Made by a program: the position numbers and the translations under genes
Part shown: positions 17,652 through 26,479 of the stretch, in pieces
Position numbering within the stretch: position 1 is the stretch's first letter
How the letters are laid out: every line of letters starts with the position of its first letter
Assembly: GCF_030580955.1 (NCBI RefSeq)
Contig: NZ_JAUQON010000004.1
Coordinates: forward strand, 62,001-126,000
Length of the DNA stretch: 64,000 bases
DNA from: Hymenobacter convexus
GTDB taxonomy: Bacteria; Bacteroidota; Bacteroidia; Cytophagales; Hymenobacteraceae
Direction of reading: 5' to 3'
Notes under the pieces: model-generated
The model's input: the letters and a program-made list of their open reading frames with translations, nothing else
The model's database searches: none
What the model was told of the DNA's origin: nothing

Positions 17652-17714
17652 CTAATCTCCGTTGCCACCAGTTACAGGGCCGCCGCAAACGGTTGCGGCG
17701 CGGGTGCCGCTTTG
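17652..17714 (-). pseudogene. 3' remnant of a second precursor-peptide gene
   Basis: Just after the HlyD stop, one minus-strand frame reads QSGTRAATVCGGPVTGGNGD and a stop. The intact precursor ends QSGACAATACGGGVIRCTGD. The first 36 bases of this stretch match the intact gene at 31 positions by eye, but two Cys are lost and no leader or start codon exists upstream, where the frame runs into the HlyD 3' end. It is best read as the tail of a duplicated precursor gene left after recombination. Confidence 0.6.
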
Positions 17715-17742
17715 AGGGAAATTATGGGCAAAATCCGGCTTC

Positions 17743-19029
17743 TTACCGGAAAATTTGAATGAGCGGCTCGTATAACCTTTGCAACAGGGTTTCGTCGGCC
17801 GTAATAATCTCGGCGTCGGCCGTCATGCCGTGTTTGAGCCGAATCAGGGAAGCATTGCCGGTGCGGGCCGCGGGCAGGATGACTGCCCGCGCCTCGAACG
17901 TGCCGTCTTTGTTGGGCACATTGGCCAGCGATTCTATCTTTCCCTCCAGCAGGCCAAACCGCTCGTAGGGGTAGCTCGCCAGCTTCACCAGAATGCGCTG
18001 CCCCACCTCCACCTTGCCCAGGTTGAACTGCGGAATGCTCATCTCCCCGTAATAAGTAGCGGAGCCGGGGTCGACATAAAACACTTCGGTGTCGGCGGGC
18101 ACGAATTGGTTTTCCTGAATCATGCTGCTGTAAAAGGTAACGCCCCCGCTTGGAGCGCGCAGAATGTATTTGTTGCACCAAGCCTCGGCTTCGCTCAGCA
18201 GGGTATTTAGGGACTGGAGGTAGTTGAGCCGCTCTTCCCGCACCTGATTTTCAATTTCCAGAATTTCCCGTTCCTTGAGCAGCGCGGACGCCTCGTTTTG
18301 CAGCAGCGCGCCCGTGGCCTGCTGCAACGGATACTCTTTCGCCAAGAGCTTGCTTTCCATGGTTTTCAATTCGACCGCCGCTTCGACCTTTTGGTCTACC
18401 AACAGCTTTTTGGTGGCATATTCATCCCGAACGATGGTGTAATCCTTGTTCAGCAGCTGTTTCTGCTGGAGCACCTGGGCTTTTTGCAACCGGATGTTGT
18501 GCAGGTCTTTTTGCAGAAACTGCTTTTTCTTCTGAAAAAAGCCGTCTTGCATCGACGCGCTGTAGGCTAGATAGGCCTGGTGAAACTGCTGGTAGGCCCC
18601 CTGCAGCTCGCCCAGGTGGGCACCGGAGGACGCCCGCAGCTTCCCGGGCAAGGCGTGAGGGCCGGCAAGCAGGCCTTGCTGAATGCGTTGCAATTCCTTC
18701 ACGAGCGCCAGCACTTCCCCGTGGTTGGCGGTACTTTCCAGGTACGCCAACGGCTGATTGGCAGAAACCCGCTCCCGGTCCCGCACCAGCAGCCTCACCA
18801 GCGTGCCGGCGGTTTTGGCCACCACGGGCTTGGGGGAGTTATGAGCCACCAGCGTCAGGCTGGTTTTGATGACTTCGGGGAACCGAATGGCGTAGGCAAT
18901 GCCCAAAATGGCCACCAGCAGGACGATTAGCAGCGTGATGCCCCACCGGATAATCCAGCGGGGGGGCGTGGTGATGATGTAGTTCAGCTCCTCGGAGCGG
19001 GTAGCAGCAGGGGGCGTTTCAGGAGCCAT
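17743..19029 (-). CDS. HlyD-family secretion adaptor
   Basis: A 428-residue periplasmic adaptor. One transmembrane helix at about 29-50 (WGITLLIVLLVAILGIAYAI) is followed by a biotinyl-lipoyl strand (KPVVAKTAGTLVRLLVRDRE), a long coiled coil (about 100-265, with QKKKQFLQKDLHNIRLQKAQ) and a beta-barrel part (LRAPSGGVTFYSSM, ILVKLASYPYERFGLLEGKI). This is the topology of adaptors for bacteriocin and peptide ABC exporters. It starts 46 bases after the C39 ABC gene, so the two are co-transcribed. An outer-membrane TolC partner is not encoded in the window. Confidence 0.92.
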   Translation of the reverse strand: MAPETPPAATRSEELNYIITTPPRWIIRWGITLLIVLLVAILGIAYAIRFPEVIKTSLTLVAHNSPKPVVAKTAGTLVRLLVRDRERVSANQPLAYLESTANHGEVLALVKELQRIQQGLLAGPHALPGKLRASSGAHLGELQGAYQQFHQAYLAYSASMQDGFFQKKKQFLQKDLHNIRLQKAQVLQQKQLLNKDYTIVRDEYATKKLLVDQKVEAAVELKTMESKLLAKEYPLQQATGALLQNEASALLKEREILEIENQVREERLNYLQSLNTLLSEAEAWCNKYILRAPSGGVTFYSSMIQENQFVPADTEVFYVDPGSATYYGEMSIPQFNLGKVEVGQRILVKLASYPYERFGLLEGKIESLANVPNKDGTFEARAVILPAARTGNASLIRLKHGMTADAEIITADETLLQRLYEPLIQIFR

Positions 19030-19075
19030 GGCCGGGAAAAGGTAGAGCGTTGCCGATGGGGAAGCGGCGCAGGCG

Positions 19076-21253
19076 TCAGGCGCCCAGCTCCAGCTGGTTT
19101 TTAACCAATTCGTAGTATTTGCCTTTCATGCCGGTCAGTTCCTGGTGCGTGCCCTGCTCCACGATACGCCCCCGGTCGAGCACGATAATGTTATCGGCAT
19201 TGCTGACCGTGCTGAGGCGGTGGGCCACCACCACCACCGTCCGGCCCTCAAGGAACGAGCTCATGTTGCTCATGATGATGTTTTCGTTGGTCGAGTCCAG
19301 GGCGTTGGTGGCTTCGTCGAGGAACAGGTACTGCGGATTCTTGTACACCGCCCGGGCAATGAGGATGCGTTGGCGTTGGCCCTGGCTGATGCCGTTGCCC
19401 TCGGCCCCAATCCTGGTGTTGTACTTCTGGGGCATGGCCTCAATAAATCCCTCTATGTTGGCCACTTTGGCGGCGTAGGCGAGGCGGGCGCGGTCAGGCG
19501 CCTCGTCGCCCACGGAAATATTGTTGCCGATGGTATCCGAAAAAATAAATCCGTCCTGCATCACCGTGCCGCACTGGCTGCGCCAGTTTTTGTGGCTGAT
19601 GCGGGACAGGGGCACGTCGCCCACCGTGATGCGGCCCTCCTCGGGCTCGTAAAAGCGCAGCAGCAGCTTCAGCAGGGTGGTTTTGCCGCTGCCGCTCATG
19701 CCCACGATGGCGGTGGTTCTGCCTTCGGGAATGGCCAGCGACACGTTTTTCAGCACCGGGTCATTGCCGGCCCCGGGGTAGCGAAAGGTGGTTTCGTCGA
19801 AGCGGATGCTACGGCTCAGGGGCAAGTCCTCGTAGGGATAGGCCGGAGTGCCCTCCTCGTCCGGGATGCGGTGCACTTCGTCGAGGCGCTCCAGGCTGAT
19901 TTTAGCGTCCTGGTAAACCTGGGAAAAATGGATGAACTGCTCGATGGGGCTGTTCATTTGGCCCACCACGTACTGCACCGCCATCATGGCCCCCAGCGTC
20001 ATGTCCCCGTTGATAACGGCTTGGGCGCTGAGGAAGGTGATGAGGATGTTTTTGCCCTGGTTGATGAACTGTCCGCCGGCCAGTTGATACTGACTGAGCG
20101 ATAAACTACTGGCATTGAACCGAAAAAGCCGGGCCTGGATGCCTTCCCACTGCCAGCGCTTTTGCTGCTCGCAGTTGCTCAGCTTTATTTCCTGCATGCC
20201 GTTGATGAGCTGAATGAGGCTGCTCTGCCCCTCTGCCGCAATGGCAAACTGCTTGTAATCCAACTGCCGCCGCTTGCGAATGAAGAGCAGCACCCAGCCC
20301 AGGTAGAGCGCGCTGCTGAGCAGGAAAACCGCGAAAATCAGCAGCCGGTAATAGGCCAGCACCGCCCCAAAAATCACCAGGTTGAACAGGGAAAACAGCC
20401 CATTCAGGGTCGAGCCCGTCAGAAAGGTTTCGATGCGGCGCTGGTCGTTCATGCGCTGCATAATGTCGCCCGTCATCCGGTTATCAAAAAAGCTCACCGG
20501 CAAGCGCATGAGCTTGCTCAGAAAATCCGTGAGAACGGAAAAATTGACCCGGCTGCTGATGTGCAGCAGTATCCAGGAGCGGAGAAACTCCACGCTGGTG
20601 CTGCCGACAAAAAGCAGGAGCTGCGCAATCAGAATAACGTAGACGAATTTGAGGTTCTTGGTGTTGATGCCCACATCCACCAATCCCTGGGTCAAAAACG
20701 GCGTGATGAGCTGCATGAGCGAGGCAGCGGCGAGGCCAAACACCAGCTGCGCAATCAGCTGCTTGTACTTGAACAGGTAGCGAAAGATGTACGTCCAGTT
20801 CAGCGTCGTTTCGGCTTCCTCAAGGTGGTCCTCGAAAGCGGGCGTGGTACTCAGGGCCAGGGCAATGCCGGCCTTGATGTTGGGATGGGGCAGCCAGTTG
20901 CGCTCAAACTCCTGCTTGCGGTAGCTCATCAGGGATTTGCTGGGGTCGGCCAAATAGTACGTGCCCTTGCGGATTTTATAAAGCACGACAAAATGGTTTT
21001 GCGTCCAGTGCAGAATGCAGGGCAGCTGCAGCTGGTCCAGCTCGTCCACCGTCAGGCGCACCCCCACCGAGTGAAAGCCGATATTTTCAGCGGCCTCGCT
21101 GAGCCCCAGCAAGGAGACTCCATCTTTGCTGATACGGCACAACTCCCGCATTCTTTGCGCGGAATACGCTTTGCCGTAGTGTTTTGCAATCATGCGGAGG
21201 CAAGCCGGGCCGCAGTCCATTTGGTCGTGTTGGCGGTAGAGAACAAAAGCCAA
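19076..21253 (-). CDS. C39-peptidase ABC exporter (peptide maturation and secretion)
   Basis: About 725 residues. The N-terminal C39 peptidase (about 1-140) has the catalytic Cys in DQMDCGPACLRMIAKHYGK, His in LHWTQNHFVVLYK and Asp in LADPSKS. It cleaves after GG in the leader. Residues 165-450 form the six-helix exporter domain, and 480-725 the ATPase: Walker A GMSGSGKTT, signature ISQGQRQRI, Walker B YLFLDEATNALDS, H-loop VAHRLST. The frame opens at 21301, but the TTG at 21253 gives the usual start AFVLYRQHDQMDCGPAC. It transports the small GG peptide at 17324 with the HlyD protein. Family certain, substrate inferred. Confidence 0.93.
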   Translation of the reverse strand: MAFVLYRQHDQMDCGPACLRMIAKHYGKAYSAQRMRELCRISKDGVSLLGLSEAAENIGFHSVGVRLTVDELDQLQLPCILHWTQNHFVVLYKIRKGTYYLADPSKSLMSYRKQEFERNWLPHPNIKAGIALALSTTPAFEDHLEEAETTLNWTYIFRYLFKYKQLIAQLVFGLAAASLMQLITPFLTQGLVDVGINTKNLKFVYVILIAQLLLFVGSTSVEFLRSWILLHISSRVNFSVLTDFLSKLMRLPVSFFDNRMTGDIMQRMNDQRRIETFLTGSTLNGLFSLFNLVIFGAVLAYYRLLIFAVFLLSSALYLGWVLLFIRKRRQLDYKQFAIAAEGQSSLIQLINGMQEIKLSNCEQQKRWQWEGIQARLFRFNASSLSLSQYQLAGGQFINQGKNILITFLSAQAVINGDMTLGAMMAVQYVVGQMNSPIEQFIHFSQVYQDAKISLERLDEVHRIPDEEGTPAYPYEDLPLSRSIRFDETTFRYPGAGNDPVLKNVSLAIPEGRTTAIVGMSGSGKTTLLKLLLRFYEPEEGRITVGDVPLSRISHKNWRSQCGTVMQDGFIFSDTIGNNISVGDEAPDRARLAYAAKVANIEGFIEAMPQKYNTRIGAEGNGISQGQRQRILIARAVYKNPQYLFLDEATNALDSTNENIIMSNMSSFLEGRTVVVVAHRLSTVSNADNIIVLDRGRIVEQGTHQELTGMKGKYYELVKNQLELGA

Positions 21254-21600
21254 AGTTGTGACGGATAGAAAGGTGAACAGACAGAGTGGGCCCCCGAGCA
21301 AGCGTCGGGGGGGTTGCCAACACGAAGCAGCGGTTTGCGGCTTCGCGTGAAGTGGCTGGCTAAACCAAGGGAAATTTCGGAGTTTTACTGATTATCGGAT
21401 GAAATGGAAAGCAGCAAAGGGCATTGGCTGCCTAAAAATTACCGCTGTAAGATAATAGTGTGGGGTTTTAAAACCGCCCCGCTTTCCAAAAGCTCATTTG
21501 TCCCCCCTCAACACGGCGAATAGCACCGACTGGCCCTGTCAACCCAAACGCCAACACGAACCCAACGGGGTAAGCTCCGATTAGGCGAGTTTTGCGTAAA
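21254..21600. other. Intergenic region upstream of the exporter
   Basis: About 350 bases including the presumed promoter of the exporter operon. No exact TAnnTTTG on the minus strand and no gene were seen. GC is lower in its middle (21360-21470). Confidence 0.4.
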
Positions 21601-21643
21601 CCCCTGCGTTGAACCATGGCCCAGCCTTGGTTCAACGCAGGGG
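21601..21643 (-). terminator. Long hairpin after the TonB-dependent receptor gene
   Basis: A perfect 16-bp stem (CCCCTGCGTTGAACCA with TGGTTCAACGCAGGGG) lies 13 bases after the stop codon, followed on the minus strand by TTTACG. It is probably a transcription terminator. Confidence 0.65.
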
Positions 21644-21655
21644 TTGCCACCGGGC

Positions 21656-24199
21656 TCAAAACCGGGCAATCAGCCGCAGATTCACCACGCGCTGCGAGAG
21701 GTAGCTGGGCACGGCGTAGGTCCGGCCGTTCACGTCCTGCAGGTAGCTGTAGCCGGCCACATTGTTGGCGGCCAGCACGTTGAGAATTTCCAGGCCCAGC
21801 CACAAGCTTTCGAAGCTGTAGAAGTGCGGCTTCGGGGCGTTGATGTTTTTCAGGCCGATGACTTTGGAGAAGCCCAAATCGACGCGCTTGTAGCTGCGCA
21901 CCAGGTCGGCGGTGCCGCGCAGGTCGGGCTGGTTGGGTGGGCTGAAGGGCAGGCCGGTGCCAAACACCAGGTTCACGTAGCCGCGCACCGAAGGGTTGTT
22001 GGGCAGGTGGTCCTGGAAAAAAACGCCGAGGTTCAGGCGCTGGTCCTGCGGGCGGCGGATGTAGCCCTTGGGCTCCCGGCCGGTTTTGTTGCCATTGGCG
22101 TCGAAGACGTTGATGGAATCGTCGGCCACGTTTTCGCGCGTGGTGAGCACGCCGAGGCTGAACCACGACTCGGCCCCTTTCACAAACTCGCCGCTCAGGC
22201 GGGTATCGAAGCCGGCCACGTAGGCGCGGGCGTTGTTTTTAGCGAAATAGCGCAGCCGCACGTTGTCCACGTCGTAGGGCACCACGTCGGTGAGGTACTT
22301 GTAGTAGGCTTCGGCCGAAAGCTTAAACGGCCGGCCGTACTGCTTGAAATTGATTTCCTCGCCCACGATGAAGTGATAGGACTTCTGGGCCCGCAGCTCG
22401 GGGTTCAGGTAGGCCTGCTGCACGCCTTGGCTGATGGTGGTCTGGTCGCGCAGCTCGCGGTAGAACGGCGGCTGATAATACACGCCCACGGCCGCTTTGA
22501 AGGAACGGTTGGGGTGCTGGCGGCTGATTTGCGAAAACTGCACCCGCGGGCTGATGACCAGCTGGCCGTTGGTGCTCCAGTAGTGGGCCCGGGCGCCGTA
22601 GGTGAGCGTGCGCAGCGAATCGAACGCCCAGGTATCCTGCACGAAGCCCTGGGTGCGGGTGCTGAGCAAGCTCAAATCGGAGCGCAGGCGCAGGCGGCGC
22701 GCGTCGGGCACGAAGTCGGCCGAATCGGCAAAGCTGTACTCGTCGAGCGTGTCGGATATTTTCTCGCGGCCGATTTTGGCGCCCCAGCGCACGGTGTGGG
22801 CGTCGGCGGGCGTCCAGCGGCCGCGGGTTTCGGCGGTGAAGATGCGGGCCGTGAGGAAATTGCGCGAGTGCCGAAACTCCGAGCCAATGTTGCGCTCCCG
22901 CACCGTTTGGTTGAAATCGCGCGAGGTGGGGTCGCGGTTGATGTCGGCAAACCGGTAGGCGGCTTCTACGTCGCGAAACTCGAATTCGCGCGAAATAAGG
23001 GCCGAGCCCAGCAGTTCCATTTGCAGGCGCGACGAGAAGTCGTGCTTCAGGTTGAAACCGCTCTGGTAGGTGTCGAACTGCATGCGCTCCCGGCCGTCGT
23101 AGGCGATGAAAACGCGGGTGAACTGGTTGGTGTTGGTGGAAAAGGTGGCCTGCCCGGTTTCGGGCGAAAAGCGGTAGTCGTTGTGCGCAATCACGCCCAG
23201 CAGGCCCAGCGAGGTGCGCTGCATGTCTTCTTTCTTACCCAGACCGATGTTTACATACGCCTGCGCATCGTAAAACGTGGGGTTGTAACCGCCCTGCTGC
23301 TGCTTGAGCGAACTCAGCACGTACTGCGCATTTTTGTAGCGCACGCCGGCCAGGTAGCTCACCCGGCCATTGGCCGAACGGGCTTCGGCGTGGGCCGCGC
23401 CGCCCACCAGACTGGCCGTGAGCGAGGCCGCGAATTTCTCCGGCGTCTTATAGTCCACGCTCAGCACCGAAGCCAGCTTGTCGCCGTACTTGGGCTGCCA
23501 GCCGCCGCTGCTGAACTCCACCTGCTTCACCAGGTCGGCATTCACGAAGCTCAGGCCCTCCTGCTGCGCTGAGGTGACGAGAAACGGCCGGTAAATCTCG
23601 AAGCCGTTGACGTACACCAGGTTCTCGTCGTAGTTGCCGCCGCGCACGTTGTAGGTGCTGCTGAGCTCGTTGTTGGACTGCACGCCGGGCAGCGTCTTCA
23701 GAATGGCGTTGAAATCGCCAAACGGCGAGGGAATCTCCTTCGCGGCGCGCGGGTCGATGCGCGTGATGCTCACCTGCTCGCGGGTGTCGGCCTGGTCGGA
23801 GCGGGCCGTCACCCGCACGTTGCTCAGGGCCTTGGTGTCGAGGCGCATGGTGAGGGCCAGCGGCTTGCCGGCGTCGGCCGGCAGGCGCAGCGGAATGCGC
23901 AGGGGCAGATACCCCAGCCGGCGCACCACGAGCACGGCCGTCTGGCCGGCCGCTGGCACCCGCACCGACAACGAAAATACGCCTTCAGCCGACGTATTGG
24001 CCCCGCCGGGCTGGCCCTCCACTCCTACCGAGGCCAGTTCCAGCGGCTGGCCGTTGGCATCGCGCAGCGTGCCGGTGAGGGTGATAACACCAGCCTGGGC
24101 CGGCGGGGAAGGCGCAGGAGTTTGCGCCTGAAGGCCGGGCGCAGCCAGCAGCAGCACGAGGCAGCAAGCCGTCGCCGGGGCAGTAAGAAAAGGCCTCAT
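21656..24199 (-). CDS. TonB-dependent outer-membrane receptor with carboxypeptidase-like domain
   Basis: An 847-residue outer-membrane receptor. The ATG at 24199 starts a signal peptide (MRPFLTAPATACCLVLLLAA, cut after LQAQ). Residues 35-115 form a CarboxypepD-regulatory-like beta-sandwich (ITLTGTLRDANGQPLELASV). The plug follows at about 130-240 (FNAILKTLPGVQSNNELSST, YNVRGGNYDENLVYVNGFEI), then a 22-strand barrel with many Arg/Tyr strands to a C-terminal VVNLRLIARF ending in Phe. No SusD partner is adjacent, so polysaccharide uptake is not indicated. Ligand unknown. It could be driven by the TonB-ExbBD system at 27906-30109. It lies 57 bases after rpe. Confidence 0.9.
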   Translation of the reverse strand: MRPFLTAPATACCLVLLLAAPGLQAQTPAPSPPAQAGVITLTGTLRDANGQPLELASVGVEGQPGGANTSAEGVFSLSVRVPAAGQTAVLVVRRLGYLPLRIPLRLPADAGKPLALTMRLDTKALSNVRVTARSDQADTREQVSITRIDPRAAKEIPSPFGDFNAILKTLPGVQSNNELSSTYNVRGGNYDENLVYVNGFEIYRPFLVTSAQQEGLSFVNADLVKQVEFSSGGWQPKYGDKLASVLSVDYKTPEKFAASLTASLVGGAAHAEARSANGRVSYLAGVRYKNAQYVLSSLKQQQGGYNPTFYDAQAYVNIGLGKKEDMQRTSLGLLGVIAHNDYRFSPETGQATFSTNTNQFTRVFIAYDGRERMQFDTYQSGFNLKHDFSSRLQMELLGSALISREFEFRDVEAAYRFADINRDPTSRDFNQTVRERNIGSEFRHSRNFLTARIFTAETRGRWTPADAHTVRWGAKIGREKISDTLDEYSFADSADFVPDARRLRLRSDLSLLSTRTQGFVQDTWAFDSLRTLTYGARAHYWSTNGQLVISPRVQFSQISRQHPNRSFKAAVGVYYQPPFYRELRDQTTISQGVQQAYLNPELRAQKSYHFIVGEEINFKQYGRPFKLSAEAYYKYLTDVVPYDVDNVRLRYFAKNNARAYVAGFDTRLSGEFVKGAESWFSLGVLTTRENVADDSINVFDANGNKTGREPKGYIRRPQDQRLNLGVFFQDHLPNNPSVRGYVNLVFGTGLPFSPPNQPDLRGTADLVRSYKRVDLGFSKVIGLKNINAPKPHFYSFESLWLGLEILNVLAANNVAGYSYLQDVNGRTYAVPSYLSQRVVNLRLIARF

Positions 24200-24258
24200 G
24201 GGCGGCAGACAGGGGTAATTATTTGTTTCACAACCGAGAAAACGCCAGGTGCCGGCCA

Positions 24259-24978
24259 CTATTGCCTGCGGCGCGCTTCGGGGCCGGTTTCGAGGGTTTC
24301 CAGGCCGGTCAGGTACTCGCGCATGCGGGCCAGCGTAGCCACGGGGCCCTCGGGCGCGCTGAACACGAAGTTGCCGGCCACCAGCACATCGGCGCCGGCT
24401 TCCACCAGCGGCCCGGCGTTGGCCAGGCTCACGCCACCGTCCACCTCAATCAATGCATCAGAACCTACATTGTCCAGCAGCTCCTTGAGCATGGCCACTT
24501 TTTTCAGGGTATTGGGGATGAAGGCTTGCCCCCCAAAACCGGGGTTCACCGACATCACCAGCACCACGTCGAGGTCGGCGGCAATGTCTTCGAGCAGGGC
24601 CACGGGCGTGTGCGGATTCAGGGCCACGCCGGCCCGGCAGCCCAGCTGCTTGATTTGTTGCACCACGCGGTGCAGGTGCGGGCAGGCCTCGTAGTGCACC
24701 GTGATGCTGGCCGCGCCCGCGTCGCGGAAGGCCGCCAAGTAGTGCTGGGGCTCCTCAATCATCAAATGCACGTCGATGGGCTGCTTGGCGTACTTGGCTA
24801 CGGCTTGCAGCACGGGTAGGCCGAAGGAGATGTTGGGCACGAAACGGCCGTCCATCACATCAAAGTGCAGCCAGTCGGCGGCACTGTCGGCCAGGCGCTC
24901 GGTTTCGGCTTGCAGGTTGGCCAAATCGGCGGCCAGAAAAGACGGGGCCAGCAGGGGCGCGCGGCGGGTTGCATTCAT
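24259..24978 (-). CDS. rpe: Ribulose-phosphate 3-epimerase
   Basis: A 239-residue TIM-barrel enzyme interconverting ribulose 5-phosphate and xylulose 5-phosphate in the pentose phosphate pathway. Motifs: LLAPSFLAADLANL, the metal-binding HFDVMDGRFVPNISFG, DVHLMIEEP, VMSVNPGFGGQAFIP and EVDGGVSLANAG with the phosphate loop AGNFVFSA. The ATG at 24978 is used; the frame runs 29 codons further upstream without similarity. The C-terminus has an unusual short basic tail (GPEARRRQ). Confidence 0.95.
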   Translation of the reverse strand: MNATRRAPLLAPSFLAADLANLQAETERLADSAADWLHFDVMDGRFVPNISFGLPVLQAVAKYAKQPIDVHLMIEEPQHYLAAFRDAGAASITVHYEACPHLHRVVQQIKQLGCRAGVALNPHTPVALLEDIAADLDVVLVMSVNPGFGGQAFIPNTLKKVAMLKELLDNVGSDALIEVDGGVSLANAGPLVEAGADVLVAGNFVFSAPEGPVATLARMREYLTGLETLETGPEARRRQ

Positions 24979-25138
24979 GGTGGCGAAGATACAGCCGACA
25001 GGCCCTCCCCGATACGCCTTGGCCGCGCGGCCGGCCCTACTTTTGCGGCAGCCTACCAGGCCCAACCCATTCGTTTTTTAGGTGGGCAGTTGAGCCCCCA
25101 CGGCTCATTGTTCATTGCTCACTGTTAACTGACCCGAA

Positions 25139-25723
25139 GTGCCCCACCTCGTTCCCCTCCTCATCCGCGGCATCAACAACCTCTCCGATGCCCGCTACTG
25201 CGCCGGCATGGGTGCCGACAAGCTCACCTTCGTCCTCGACCCCGCCTTGCCCGGCCACCTCGATACCAAGACCGTGAAAGAACTGGCCGGCTGGGTGGCC
25301 GGCGTGGAGTTGATTGGCGAATTCGACCGGCTCAGCGCGCCCGAAATTAATGCCATCGCCGCTGACTGCGGCCTTGATGCCGTGCTGCTCCGCTCCTACC
25401 GCACGGCCGACGAACTCGCCGAAATTGCGCCCCCGGTTTATATGGAGCTTGCGGGGGCAGAAAGCGCACCCGACGCATATCCCGCCGTAATCGGCTGGGT
25501 AATGGAATTGCCCGCTGCGGAAACGGACCTAGCGGTGCTGCGCCAGCTGGGCCTGGAGCGGCCGCTCTGGCTGGGCCCGGGCCTCGCCCCCGAGCAGGCA
25601 CGCGAAATAGCGACCCAACTGCCCGTAGCGGGCCTTTCCTTTCCTTCGGGTGATGAAGTGAAGCCCGGCCTCCGCGATTTCGACCAGCTCGAAGCGGTGT
25701 TTGAAGCGTTGGAAGTCGATTAA
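25139..25723 (+). CDS. TrpF-like beta/alpha-barrel protein
   Basis: A 194-residue protein starting at a GTG. The N-terminus (VPLLIRGINNLSDARYCAGM, GADKLTFVLDP) resembles phosphoribosylanthranilate isomerase, but the catalytic Cys of the KICG motif is replaced (LIRG). The later barrel has a GPGLAPEQAREI loop and the final GLSFPSGDEVKPGLRDFDQL resembles the TrpF phosphate-binding end. No other trp gene is near. It is probably a divergent paralogue found in this lineage whose reaction is not known. Its stop codon overlaps that of trmB, which converges on it. Confidence 0.8.
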   Translation: MPHLVPLLIRGINNLSDARYCAGMGADKLTFVLDPALPGHLDTKTVKELAGWVAGVELIGEFDRLSAPEINAIAADCGLDAVLLRSYRTADELAEIAPPVYMELAGAESAPDAYPAVIGWVMELPAAETDLAVLRQLGLERPLWLGPGLAPEQAREIATQLPVAGLSFPSGDEVKPGLRDFDQLEAVFEALEVD

Positions 25724-26385
25724 GTCAAACGAAACTGCACGTACTTGATGGGTACGCCCACCGCCCGGTACTTGCCCTCAAAGTTGGTTTGGATAGCCTG
25801 CGCCTCCGTGAATTCCGGGCCTGTTTCAGCGTATAAGTCGCGCGTGAACCGCTCCACCCGGGCGCCGGGCCGGGCGGCCAGCGTTTCCAGCGTGTACTCA
25901 AACAGGCCTTCGTTGTCGGTTTTAAGATGCAGCAGGCCCCCGGGCGTCAGCAGTTGCTCATACAGTGCCAGAAAGCGCGGCGAGGTAAGGCGGCGCTTGA
26001 TGTCGCGGTCACGCGGGCGCGGGTCGGGAAAGGTTATCCAGATTTCGGCTAGCTCGTGGGAGCCAAACTGGGCCGTCAGCGCTTCGGCCCGCATGCGCAC
26101 AAAGCCCACGTTGGTGAGGCCGAGCTCCGCAGCGCGGCTGCTGCCCCGCCAGATGCGCTCGCCCTTAATGTCCAGGCCCAGAAAGTTGCGATTGGGATGC
26201 CGTTGGGCCAGGCCTACGGTATACTCACCCTTGCCGCAACCCACTTCCAATGTTAGCGGGTAAGGCGCCTGAAAGAAATCGGTGCGCCAGCGGCCGCCGA
26301 GCTGTTCGTACGCGGGTTTGCCCGGCTCGACGATGTCGGGACGAGTGGCATTATCTTGAAAACGCTGAAGCTTAACGCGAGGCAA
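25720..26385 (-). CDS. trmB: tRNA (guanine-N7-)-methyltransferase
   Basis: A 221-residue SAM-dependent enzyme that methylates G46 of tRNA. Motif I is LEVGCGKGEYTVGLAQ, followed by NFLGLDIKGERIWRGSSRA, the family signature EIWITFPDPRPRDRDIKRRL and LHLKTDNEGLFEYT. The TTG at 26385 gives MPRVKLQRF, equivalent to the usual N-terminus; the longer frame runs into a simple-word repeat. The stop overlaps the convergent TrpF-like gene by two bases. Confidence 0.94.
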   Translation of the reverse strand: MPRVKLQRFQDNATRPDIVEPGKPAYEQLGGRWRTDFFQAPYPLTLEVGCGKGEYTVGLAQRHPNRNFLGLDIKGERIWRGSSRAAELGLTNVGFVRMRAEALTAQFGSHELAEIWITFPDPRPRDRDIKRRLTSPRFLALYEQLLTPGGLLHLKTDNEGLFEYTLETLAARPGARVERFTRDLYAETGPEFTEAQAIQTNFEGKYRAVGVPIKYVQFRLT

Positions 26386-26394
26386 AAGCAGGAA

Positions 26395-26478
26395 TGAAAA
26401 AGGATGAGGAATGGAGAACGAGGAATTACCCGAATGGCTTTTTGCGCCCATTCTTCATTCCTCCTTCTTCATTCATAA
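26395..26478. repeat. Simple-word inverted repeat between folC and trmB
   Basis: GAATGAAAAAGGATGAGGAA and related words on the left face CATTCTTCATTCCTCC and TTCTTCATTC on the right, so the gap can fold into a long imperfect hairpin. Similar gaps with other words occur at 28800, 29312, 31362 and 57283. Confidence 0.55.
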
Positions 26479-26479
26479 A

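Noticed and set aside
21644..23572. 642-codon plus-strand frame antisense to the TonB-dependent receptor
   Set aside because: Long antisense frames are common in GC-rich genes; its protein is Val/His/Gly-rich without domains.
21656..24199. SusCD-type polysaccharide utilisation locus
   Set aside because: No SusD homologue or glycoside hydrolase lies next to the receptor.
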